Part shown: positions 48,671-59,492 of the stretch, piece by piece | Position numbering within the stretch: position 1 is the stretch's first letter | How the letters are laid out: every line of letters starts with the position of its first letter | Origin: Cryptomeria japonica | Lineage: Eukaryota; Streptophyta; Pinopsida; Cupressales; Cupressaceae | Assembly: GCF_030272615.1 (NCBI RefSeq) | Contig: NC_081406.1 | Coordinates: 172,134,361 to 172,198,360, forward strand | Length of the DNA: 64,000 nucleotides | Reading direction: 5' to 3' | The notes under the pieces: model-generated | The model's database searches: none | What the model was told of the DNA's origin: nothing | Seen by the model: only the letters and a program-made list of their open reading frames with translations | Translations under genes and position numbers: made by a program

Positions 48671-50722
48671 TTTTTGATTAAGATAAATTGATTTTACAGG
48701 GACCCAAAACCCAGGTCCAACAAAAAATAAAACATAGTAACTAGAGTCTAACCAACTACTAACTAGCTACAGATACAGGGGATTCACCCTAGAACAGAAA
48801 ACCACAAAAAACAAACCTAAACAGGATGCACCAACAAAACAAGATAAGAAAGAGCTTTCATAAGCTCGACATTCTTCTAGATCACTTTATTATTAATCTC
48901 TTGGAGTTCCTCCATAATGAACCTCGAACTACCAATAACCTGATGTTTTCTCTTGGTCCTAGTACATGGTTCCATGGATGCTTGCACCTCTTGGTTTATC
49001 TTAGTCAAGTTGATATTTGGGGATCTCTCAGCTCTGGTCATCTGCTCCTTCTGCATGGCAATTTACACATTGACTCTTTTGAGATCATCGGCACTACTAT
49101 GCATGGCTTGCTAACTTCCACCAAACCCTTGAGTTTACTCTTCAGTTTTTGTATTTCTTTCTCTAGCTTGTCAATTTTTGCCTCATGTTTAGTCTTCATG
49201 ATCTTAATATCTTTCACAATTTGCTAGGACAACTACAGAAGTTTGTCAATCTTATCTGAAACTAGAATCTCAGTGAAAGTGGCAATGAGATCTTTAATCC
49301 CCTATTTCAGAATATTAATTTCCCCAAAAACCATAGGAAACACTTTTTCTGATACATTAGCGACTTCCCTAGGATCTTATCAACATCTATTTCATCATCT
49401 TTGGTCTCACTGGGGTCCACATTGAGGGAGATGTCAAGTTTTATTTCATTATCCTCCTTGTCAAGATTCACCACCTTTTTCCCAGTCTTCTATTTTTCAG
49501 ATTTTGCGGGCCCAAGAAGTGGGCTTGTGAAATAGGGGGTTTCTTTTTAGTAGCCCATCTAGGTGGGTTTTTTCTACTACTGATAGTAAAAAGAGTGGTA
49601 TTCTTCAGGGGACCCTCATCCTCTAAGGGTTTATAATCTCAGTCATTTGACACCTGGACATCATTCCAGTCCATAGCCATTCTGCCCTCTGCATCGTATC
49701 TGATACATCGTGCACCTCTTGGTTGGCTAAAGACAGGGTTTTTCAGAGAAGGGGAGGGTGTAACCTCATGGGCTTTCGCATACTCCATGATTAAGAGGAT
49801 TAAACCCTCATTTAGAATCAGATTATCCTCATTCTTAGAATGATTAGTAATAGAGACTCTGAAGGTCTAGCCGGTTGTAGCCACCATTCGGGTTCTTCTT
49901 ATCCCTTCTTCTTTCACTTTGTTTTTCATAGAAAATTGAGAGGGGTTCTTCTAAATTCTTCCTTTCCCTGAAGAATTTCCTGCCCTCCATACGGTGCCCA
50001 AAAATCTCAGCAATGAATAATTCATCGATTTTGAACTCTACCCCATACACACACACACCCCATTATCCCAATTACTCACAAATAAATCTGTGAGCTGATG
50101 GTTCTATTCATGAAGTTTCCAAACAAAGGGCTCCATTCCCCCATCCATGATTTCCCTCCAGACCTCTTCATTTTTCTCCCAAATCTCACACAAGGATGGC
50201 TCCATTCTATTTTTGTCTCCCCCCATTATGATACTACTATAATTTTTTCAGTCGACACCAAAACTAGGCTTCAGGATGAGACAAAACAAATAGAGCCAGA
50301 AGAACAATCTGGAAATTCACCTTCACTCCTTTCTATGAAAAGTCCTACACATATGATATCATCATTAATGTTTGAGTGAAGAGAGATTTTTGCATCTTTT
50401 CTCGCCAATTCACTCAACTGGAAATTAGAATTGGAAGGAATCCCCTTCCTACCACCAGTTTTCATCATCTCTAACCACACCTAGATTATCCACGTGGTCA
50501 ACTGACCTATTACCCTCCCTCAAAACATGTGAAATTATAATAGCCTCAAATGTGGTCATCATTTCAAAGCATTCTTGCATTAAATGGTTAATCATCCATC
50601 TAGGAGGATATTTTTTGTTCAAATAATTTATTATATTTAACAAATCATTCTCCAACCATACCTTCTTAAATCTTCCATGTCTAACCATTTTAAGCCCAAT
50701 GTAGGCTGCATTTAGATTAGAA
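48671..50722 (-). mobile_element. Retroposed segment (about 2.05 kb) with long target duplication
   Basis: The string ACAATC(C)TCACATTTGTT (about 17 bp) lies on both sides (48656-48672 and 50722-50740), typical of non-LTR retroposition. Read on the minus strand, the segment starts with an RNase H-like fragment (50688-50449: KKVWLENDLLNIINYLNKKY, ISHVLREGNRSVDHVDNLG). It continues with an unrelated ORF (50056-49844: GVEFKIDELFIAEIFGHRM) and acidic/basic coding text to about 49500, then a coiled-coil-like Lys/Glu/Leu stretch near 49200-49120. It ends in a trailer with AATCAAAAA near 48671. RNase H normally ends a LINE ORF2, so finding it first is odd. Stops are frequent. Confidence 0.6.
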
Positions 50723-50740
50723 CAATCCTCACATTTGTTA

Positions 50741-51177
50741 TCAATAGTCTATGATTCATTAAATAAGAGTATCTCCTATATTTGGGGGATTCTTATGACA
50801 ACTTGTATAAAGGTGTAATATCATGTAAGAGGCTATGTTTGACATGTAGGGGTTGCATATAATTTTACTATGGTTTTTTAGAACCTTGTTTTGGCCATGG
50901 TAATATTTTATGGTGCTAAATTGAGCCCCCAAGGGTCTATACATTGAGGGGTTGAGTTAGAGACAAAATAAGTAGTTTTACAGGTACACATATGCTGCCA
51001 AATAGATGCAAGATCAGGGAAATTATTTTTATATTATAATATCTTTGAAGATTAATATAATTTTCCCTCTTTTCTTGGTGAAGTTTTCCCCTAAAAAGGT
51101 TTCTTCACATAACCAGACTATTATGTGTTTATTATTTTATGGTGCTATCTTTTTATGTTATAGCTGATTTCTTTTAT
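50741..51177 (+). mobile_element. Ty1/copia LTR remnant
   Basis: This contains the copia R-U5 signature CTTTTCTTGGTGAAG, TTTTCCCC, then AAAGGTTTCTTCACATAA (51079-51115). The preceding 300 bp (TTGGGGGATTCTTATGACAAC onward) would be U3. Boundaries were not resolved. Confidence 0.5.
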
Positions 51178-51192
51178 ATGATAAATATTATT

Positions 51193-51406
51193 ATGAAATT
51201 TTCTAGATTCGATTGTGCTTATTTTTTTGCCATCGACATTTCAAATCACACTCTGTGATTCATCATCAGGATGAAAATAATTCCAAAGATATGAAATATG
51301 AATCATGGAGTGTGATTCAAAATGTCGATGGGAAAAAAATACACACAATCGAATCCAAATTTTTTCATAAGAATATAACATGGATTGTGGAAATCTCATA
51401 GCTTTA
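51193..51406. mobile_element. Foldback element with 69-bp arms and a 15-bp flanking direct repeat
   Basis: Arms 51195-51263 and 51298-51366 are near-perfect inverted complements around a 34-nt loop. The arms contain GATTCGATTGTG, CATCGACATTT and AATCACACTC. ATGATAAATATTATT occurs at 51178-51192 and 51407-51421, a likely 15-bp target duplication. A 38-bp unpaired tail (51369-51406) separates the right arm from the right duplication. It could be a MITE/foldback, or a retroposed hairpin RNA. Confidence 0.7.
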
Positions 51407-51429
51407 ATGATAAATATTATTCGATCTAA

Positions 51430-53180
51430 TTTACATTTTATTTGAAGCTTCTATTATTTCTGTCCACCTCTTCTTTTCCAATAGTATGATGACTACCATG
51501 TAGTGAAAATTCATTTCTAATTGACATATGATATTATGCACTAGGGTATGAGGAACCAAGGTGAGATTATATAAAATGTATAGGATTGACACAAAAAAAC
51601 AAAAAGGTTAGTCTAACATCACACAAAGTTGCAAGAAAATTTGGTGGACACATTGCTAGATAAGCATAATTAGAAGATATGCCCCAACATAACATGAGAT
51701 CACTAGGATCCATGTGGAAACAATGCAAGATACATCAAGAAGACACAAGAAAACAAAGAGAAACAAGACCATGCTCCTAATTTCACCACTCATAGCACAC
51801 CATGATATGAAGGAGCATGGTGACCATTAGGAGGTAAAAAAATGAAGCTCAAGATAAAGATAAACAAAGATCCAAAGGCACCACAAAAATAAAAAAGAAT
51901 CTCAAGCACCTTTTGTGTATAGGGATGATGATGGAGTCAGTTGATTTGTCTTGGTATGAGGAAGGATACATCCTACAAAGACCAATGATGAATGCTAAAT
52001 GAAATATCCTATGACAAGAGACAAGTGAGACGCCTAAGGCCTTTATGGGACTAGTAGATCTTATTGAAGCACTAGATATATAGGGACACAGTCTTGACAA
52101 TAAATGATTGACTGACATGAGAGATGGGACCTAAGACACATATGTACAAATGATACTAGATGGAGACACATGATTGATTCTATTTACAAGATGTGCAAGA
52201 TATACAATGGGTTGGGAGTGGATGATGACCCAAAGACAAACATGATGTTGCCCTAGTCAAGATGGAAAGCTAAGATGGAATGATGGTCGATGGGTTGTTA
52301 TTGATGTAGGAAAATTATATTTTGAAACAAAAAAAAGATTGGGTTGATGGTATATGGAGTGTTGTTGATGTGGGAATGATAATCCTATAACAACACAAGG
52401 ATTTGGAAGGATACATCCCAAGGATGATGATTGGATTTTGATCAAGGCTTTCACCAAGGCTATGAACAAGACCAAATATTTCATTGGGTAAGTCAATTTT
52501 CATTTGATGTTGGATTGCGAGGGGAATTTGGATTGATGGAATAGATGGCATTGGAGTGCATGGGGGGGGGGGGGGGGGGTGGTAGACTGTAGTTAAATAT
52601 CGATGAAAAGGTATTATGAGATGTAGAATAGGATGATAAGGGTTTGAGAGATGAAAGGATGTGATGAGTCCATGTTTTGTATTTTTACATAAAATTTCAT
52701 TAGAGTTTAGTTTAGACTTTCATGTTTGATATGCTATAACTTTGATCATAAAGTAAGTCTTTCCATTACCTAGGACACATAGGAGCACTATGATATGTCT
52801 ATTTAATGAATTATGATAATATATGTACAATGAGTTTGAATAGTTAGTATCATATGTGATGTTTTGTATGCTAACATGTTGTGCAACATTTCAACCAAAT
52901 TGACTGAAGTAGTTCTTGTAGCCAAGACAATACAGTTTCCTACAACAATAAGCAAAATTTATTTTAAACAAGTCAACAAGTGGTCTGGCTATCCTGAACC
53001 ATTAGAGAGTGAGATTTACATTAAGACCTCTTCAATACTTGAATAACCATATTCAGTAGTGCCATTTAGTGTTATGTTATACTATTGAAAATGGGTATTT
53101 ATACTTTGGATATAGTTATGTAATGCAATCCTTTTAGGACTCTAAATGTTTATGATTTTCTTAATTATCAATAAATCTCT
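51430..53180. other. Degenerate sequence with a G18 run
   Basis: No gene seen. Plus-strand A/G-rich text with repeated GATGATGG- and GATGTGGGA-like strings (52200-52480) suggests transposon debris. A run of 18 G lies at 52562-52579. A TATA-like CCTATATAAG is at about 53181-53190. Confidence 0.45.
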
Positions 53181-53200
53181 TCCTATATAAGAGGAATGAG

Positions 53201-55332
53201 TGTTAGGTAGTTATAGGACTAGTTATTAAATGGAAGAATATATGAGTCTGAGGAGAACTTGAAAAGGTTAATGTCTTTACGCCTCTTTTCAAAGTACATT
53301 CCATGTTATGAGTAGACACATGTATGAATTTGAATAAATTTGAATATGTGGTTTGCTAACCTAGTTTACTTTATCTCATTGTCCATCTAAAATTTTATTA
53401 CCCAAGAGGTCCCACTTGAGGTAACACATCTTTAAGTTCTATTTATGCATATCAGTTAAATATCTTAATTTCCTTATTATCCTTAATGTAGCTACAACAT
53501 AGTATTCTAATTACTATAGTCACTATTCAATTGCATTGCTGCTTTCCTTGTTATCTTATATTAAGTGTTATTATTGAATGATTTGGTATATTTGTTCTTT
53601 TTGTATTATTTCATTATTGATTATTATCATTTCAGGTTGGTTACTTCCCTGTATTTTATATTACTACAATTTTTTTTATCAAGTAGGACAACAACCTAGA
53701 TAGAGTCATAGTGCACATGTAGTGCAAACCCATTTCAAGTATACATCTCTAGGTTAACAATTTAAATGTAAGTTGTAGTCCACAAAGGGTTTCTCAATTT
53801 TGGATAGTTAATCCCCGAGTCATAGAAGTTTTTAGGTTGGCCATGATCACAAGTGGATATAGGACCTTTAGAATTTAAATAGACAACCAAACTCATTACT
53901 AACCATGTACAGATCAACTAGGACTGCACTTTATACATGTAGAGAAGAAGGGACGCTCTTGGATAGTTCCTGTCCAATACTATTGGTTTATCAACTTTAA
54001 TAGTCGTGACATGAATACATCTAGTATATCACTATCCTCCATCATCACCTAACTCCCAAGAAAGTTCTAATTCACCTCATAAATCTACACCTAGAGTCAA
54101 TATGAGGAATGCAAATGATGCTAATCAAAATAATGCAAGTCCACATTTCATTTTGTTGCTATTTACTAAGTTGTCATTAGTTTTATGCCCAAAGTCATTC
54201 TATATACTCTAGTCAGTTAATACCACCGAAATGTCTACTCAGTAATTACTAAGGTGTCGGTTACATAAGAAAGGCTAGTCACCGAGATGAGACACACCAA
54301 GCTGTCTAAAGTTCTATGTCTACCAAGAAGCAAAGAAGGTATACCAAGTCAATCTGAACTGAGTGAAAACATGTTACCAGATTCAATGAACCTAGACACA
54401 CATGTGAAATGTGTTACAAGATTTGAGAACTTGAAACCGTTATTACATAGGAAATTGCATTTAAAAATCTTGTATGATTTTGAGGGAGTTTATCCAATGA
54501 AATAATTTCTATGTTTATTCATTCGATAAAACATGTTTGTATGATCAATGCATGAATAGATCACCGTCTCAGAGATCTATTTATATAGAATGATTTGAGT
54601 ATCTAAACAAGATAAAAAATGAAAAGTTGAATATGAAAATCTTGAGAAAAGATAAGATGTGAAGATTAACAGAGATATTTAGAGGTCACTGAGAAGGTTT
54701 TTCAAAGAACAGTTTAAGTGATAGAATATATAGAAGTGGTCATTGAGTTGACTTATCAATTACCGAGGTATGCTATGAGCAAGGTAATTTCATATTGAGC
54801 ATATAGAATTTGCTATAATATTTCAGATGTCAAGTTGTAGATATTTTGTAAAGATTTTGATTGAATTATTTTGAGTTGAGTTAGAAACCTCTAACAGGGT
54901 AAAAGACTCTAACAAAGTCTATAAATTGTAAAGCCTTTAACCAAGTACAACATTTTTGTAAACTTGTTTGTAAAATCCTTTAGCAAGGTAGATCTAAAGA
55001 TCTTTGTACTCCTAACAGGGTAAGCTATCAAAAATAGCTAAACATGTAGCTCTAACCGAGAAATCTTGATTATTGTAGTAGTGAAGTTGTGGGTGCCATC
55101 CCCACCACAGTTTTTCTCTCTAACCAAGAGTTTCTGCATAACCAAAATCTTTTTGTTATGGAGTGAAATTTGTATGAATTTTATTTCTATGATTATGTTT
55201 TAGCATTATATATTATGAGATCAACAGTATTTAGTTTATGTTTAACAGTAAAATTGTTGTTCAAGAAAAGTTTTGAAGTACTGATTCACCCCTCCTCTCT
55301 CAGTACATTAGCTTCCCTAGTTAGACCTAACA
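53201..55332 (+). mobile_element. Ty1/copia 5' LTR (start uncertain)
   Basis: The 3' end is clear: CACCCCTCCTCTCTCAGTAC, then GACCTAACA ending at 55332, then ATT and the primer site. TGTTAGGT at 53201 is an exact inverted match to ACCTAACA, which would give a 2.13-kb LTR; a shorter LTR starting near 54170 is also possible. R-U5 has repeated CTAACAGGGTAA-type strings. The internal domain is cut after about 50 bp by the gypsy LTR at 55394. Confidence 0.6.
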
Positions 55333-55334
55333 AT

Positions 55335-55346
55335 TGGTATCAGAGC
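55335..55346 (+). promoter_or_regulatory. Copia primer-binding site (initiator tRNA-Met)
   Basis: TGGTATCAGAGC follows the LTR end ACCTAACA by 2 bp. This is the standard initiator-Met primer site of plant copia elements. Confidence 0.85.
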
Positions 55347-55393
55347 ACTAGTCTTGGTAAAGGGTTTCACAGCCTAAAGAGAAAGATCCTATC

Positions 55394-56778
55394 TGTAGTC
55401 ACACAAATCTATCCATTTTAATTAAATGAATATTTTCTATTTATTTGATTAAAAATCCACTAGCCATCAGTTAATTAAATTAATATTTAATTAATTCATC
55501 TCCAAACATTCTTCTATTAATTAAATAAATTATTCAATTTATTTTAATTAATTCATTAAATCAAATTCCATTCAATTAAATAAATAAAATCAATTTATTT
55601 AATTAAATGCCCTTTTCCTCTTTTAAATAAATTAAATAAACATTTATTTAAATTATTATTCCCCCCCACTTGCATTTTCCTACAAATGCAACTTGCACAC
55701 ATTTATTGAAATAAATGAATTTTTATTTTAATAAAATCCTATTTTCCCTCACCCACCAAATCCACTTGCAAATCTAATCCCCTTCTAGATTCTTCTAACC
55801 CCTTCCTAATTAACCTAATCCATCCCCTAAATATTGTCACATTATTAAGCAAAATGGAGTCACTTCTCAAAGACTCCAAAGTCTTTGAAAAGCATTTAAT
55901 GCTTTGTGTGTTCAACAAATTAACCTCCAAAGTCTTCCAAGACCACTAATGGCTCTTACATGACCATTTATGGCTCTTACATAACCATTTATTGTTATTT
56001 CAAACTTGTCTCCCCAAACATTTATTGTTTTGACCATATTCATCCATTTCACATTTGCACAAGAGTTTATCCATTGGATAAAAGCTTTATTCTTTAAATA
56101 AAGAGTTTATTCATTCAACCAACCTTGACTTTAACTCCCAAGGTCATGTCAAGCATTTAATGCTTATTCCCTCTCCTCTCAACCTATCTCACATTGACAC
56201 TTGTCATCCTGGGATTGGGTTGAAAGCCCTCACATGGATTTGAAATCATTCAATCCTGACCCTTGTTGAGATTACTCAATCTCAACCATCTATTGCTCCA
56301 TTTTTCCTGTAAATAGAGCCCATTTCCTCATAATCCAGATCCTGAAAACTTGTATACATTTAACCTATAGGCATTTTAAGAGAGCATTTTAGCATAATCA
56401 ACTAATATATTGTTATTTTGGATAAAATAAATCATTTTTAGTATCAATAGCATAGTATTAGCTTTTCATTTCATATTTGAAGCACAATACTAAATCTCAA
56501 TCCTCCATAAGCATCCATAGTGCAAAAAGCTGCTGAGGGCTACACTATTTTGGAACTTGGAGAGGAGAGGAACAAGGGAGAAGGAGCTAAGGCCATGCTA
56601 AGAGGCATTCGGAGATGTCTCATTATTTTTGTTTCTTTAGTTAGATATATTAGCATGTTTTTAGTGTCTCTCTTGGTATGCCTTTTTAGATTAGTTTTTG
56701 ATTGACTAACACTAACGATTTTCTGGTTTTCTTGTGTTATTTATCATTGACTAACCTTGTCCATTTAGGAGGGCATCA
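55394..56778 (+). mobile_element. 5' LTR of a plus-strand Ty3/gypsy element
   Basis: The LTR runs from TGTAGTCACAC to AGGAGGGCATCA (1385 bp, TG...CA) and is followed after TT by the primer-binding site. The first part is rich in TTAATTAAAT-type strings. The sequence near 56300 (TGTAAATAGAGCCCATTTCC) is a plausible promoter region. It lies inside the copia element's start, so it is the younger insertion. The partner LTR is beyond the window. Confidence 0.7.
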
Positions 56779-56780
56779 TT

Positions 56781-56800
56781 TGGTGAACTTGACGTGAATC
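56781..56800 (+). promoter_or_regulatory. Gypsy primer-binding site
   Basis: TGGTGAACTTGACGTGAATC lies 2 bp after the LTR end. It matches the site at 16594-16574 (minus) except for two C-to-T-type differences, supporting one shared tRNA primer. Confidence 0.7.
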
Positions 56801-56859
56801 AAGACCACCAAAACATCATTTTTTAAAAACTGACATGTCTGATTATTGAAAGTGTCACA

Positions 56860-57110
56860 CAGGTTGCGCTTTGGCACTATTGAACATGTTCTAGCGCTAT
56901 CGACATTTATGCAATTAGCGCTATTGTTCTTACAATAGCGCGATTATCCTCATTTCAGCGCTTTTGGACTTGTTTTGGCACTTTTGTAGTTATTTTGGCG
57001 CTATTGAACTTTTCTAGTGCTTTTGCCTCTCTGTCTCTCCCCTTCTTTAAGCGCTTTTGTGTTAAGTAGCGCCTCTGCTTAAACATAGACTAGCGCTATT
57101 GTAACAGAGT
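56860..57110 (+). repeat. Cluster of (A/G)GCGCTATTG / GCGCTTTTG motifs
   Basis: About a dozen irregularly spaced variants occur, for example near 56893, 56931, 56956, 56997, 57050 and 57093, plus one inverted CAATAGCGC near 56933. CG-to-TG versions (GGCACTATTG, AGTGCTTTTG) look like decay of the same motif. Confidence 0.7.
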
Positions 57111-57240
57111 GTCATCCAAATCGCCTTGTAACCAAAAAAGTGGAAATTTTTAGGCTTGTGGAAGCCCCCCTTGGACATCGATTTTTCTAACACGTTTTTG
57201 TTTGTGCAGGTTAAAACTCACCATTAAAAAAATCACAAAC

Positions 57241-57390
57241 TTGTCTTTTGGTGCATTAAAAACTTGAAAAACACAAAATTCTATTGCTTTCTAGTTAGGA
57301 TAACTTGTCTTTTGCTGCATTAAATACTTGAAAAACACAAAATTCTATTGCTTTCTAGTTAGGATAACTTGTCTTTTGGTGCTTAAAATC
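57241..57390 (+). repeat. 64-bp tandem repeat, about 2.3 copies
   Basis: TTGTCTTTTGGTGCATTAAA starts at 57241, recurs at 57305 with two substitutions and starts again at 57369 before diverging. Confidence 0.9.
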
Positions 57391-59492
57391 AAAAAAACAA
57401 ATTTGATTTCCTTGCATCAAACTTAAAAAAAATAATCACAATCCACACTTTGATTTTTGGGCAAGTAAAAAGAACAATCCACTTGTTTTTATTTTTTGCA
57501 AACAAATTTTACTTCAAGCAAACGTGTTTTCATTAAGTTGACCAGGATTTCCAAAATTCTAGATTACAAAACACATTGCCTTTGAAGTTAAAAAGAACAC
57601 CATGGCTGTTGGAGCAACATCTCCAAATAGTTAGATCACATTGCAATGATGGATTAAAAAGAACAAGTGAATTTTGTGTTTGGCACACTTGTGCAAAAAG
57701 TTAGTCGAGTGGTCCTACCTCTAACACACACTATCCTCTCCCTTGGCTCTCGTGGTCCTAGGTGCAAGAGAAAAGTGTTAGTAACACTCAAAATTTTATC
57801 TTTTTAAGAGAGGCCTGCCAAGGGATCGATACTCTAGGAACGACCTCGAGCGGTAAATCCTTCGAGCCGCTATAGAAATCAGGTGAGAGCGAAAGCTGTA
57901 GCCTTGGGTATAGCTGTTCCTACAGTGTAACTGGTCGAAAGGACAAATGGGCCCCACCACCAGTTACAAGGCTCTTAAGTGAGTCACTGCAGAATGAACT
58001 TATGTCCAAAAACATCGAACATGACTAAACACCTTTAAGTAGTATCCCACCCATTCTATTGATTGAGGATATTTAAGATATAATTTAGTGCAAGAGCATA
58101 GATGGTTTTTCTCCCAAGATACCATACATATTTCCTTGAGTAGAAACATAGCTTTTTGAAAAGTCACTTGTGGCTTGATAAAAGTGGTGACTCCCCCATC
58201 ATAGGGATCATCTATTTGTTATGCTCGTGCAAGACTTAGTATATCACATCCTTACCTACCACAGCGGGATTCATAAGGTATGTAGTACCAAAGTCGAAGA
58301 AATATCAAGATGTGGGCTAAATTTATCACAACTGGTCATTTGACCTTAGGAATAAAAAGTGTTTGAAGTGTGTTCATTTTAAAGACCTAGTGCAAATTGA
58401 GCCAACTTTAGGCTTTGGAAATACACCTTAAAATACATCTAAAGGAAGGGTCATATACAAGTCCAAGGATTGGGTTGATCTAGACCCATACTTATTTGTG
58501 CCTTTTAGGCAACATTCTTGTGTTTGTGTGCTTGCTTTGTTTTCTTGTCAAAGAAAAATCAAAAAATCAATCCCCCAAAAAAAGTATTCATCCAACATTT
58601 CTCAAAAACAACCAAAAATACCAAAAACAAAGTACAAACAACAAAGAGTCAAATTTTATGACCATTCTTCACATCTTGCGAAAGAAGAAGCGTCATCAGA
58701 ATATCAACTTGAAAAGAAGACCAGTAAGCTCAAAGGCTTTGATCAAAAGAAGGAAGTTCTTCTATATAAATCGACAAATCTTTTTCTCACATAGAGTCTT
58801 TCTGCATCGCATGCGTCTTTACCTTCAAGGAAAAACAAACAAATTTGATTCTGAATCATTGAACCTTAGAGTTGTTATGCAATATAGAGCTCTGAGTTAT
58901 CACAAAAACCAAGGAGGAAAGATTAATCCCAACTTCTTCCCAAACGTCTGTATCACATACGACACAGCTCGAGAAATACCACCAACACCCGAAAGGGAAG
59001 AGGTAGAGTTTGTCCCATTTGTAACACAAAGTTTTTATTGAAAGTTGAAAACAAAACATCCATCATCTTGCTCATCCATCATCACTTCATCATCAATCCG
59101 TCCCAACTCTCAAAACATTAAGAGGTTCTTGTCTCAAGATTCCTTTTTAGATATTACTTGAATCAAACACATCACATCACTTTTTAGATTGTTTCTACAT
59201 CTAGGATAAGCTCATCCTAAGAAACACATCTACGCAGGTTAAAACTAGTTCATGAGTGAATCCTCTCATTACTAGGTAGTTAAATCTGTAACACATCTCA
59301 GATTTCTCTACACCTTATCACATCAAAATTTATCAAAACAAGCAAGCAATTCAAAAAAGGAATTTCGGTTACATCTACCTTAAAAGTGCTAGAGATCCAC
59401 ATACAACACAATTCACCAACCATCAACCTTTCATTTCATCAAACAACTCATCATCATCTTCAATCAACTTCAACAAAAGCTTGTAAAGCAAA

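Larger units (their letters stand above)
56801..59492 (+). other. Long untranslated leader of the gypsy element
   Basis: About 2.7 kb separates the primer site from gag. It holds a cluster of AGCGCTATTG-like motifs (56860-57110), a 64-bp tandem repeat (57241-57390) and a GC-richer stretch with GAGCGGTAAATCC and CAGGTGAGAGCG (57810-57960), which may be structured. A 181-codon open frame at 58496-59041 is Lys/Gln-rich, has no recognised domain and may be chance. Confidence 0.55.

Noticed and set aside
57810-57960. tRNA-like or riboswitch-like GC-rich stretch in the gypsy leader
   Set aside because: No cloverleaf or known conserved core could be drawn. It looks like structured leader sequence.
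58496-59041. 181-residue frame in the gypsy leader as an extra gene
   Set aside because: Low-complexity Lys/Gln text, a non-ATG start and a competing overlapping frame. Kept only as a remark on the leader.
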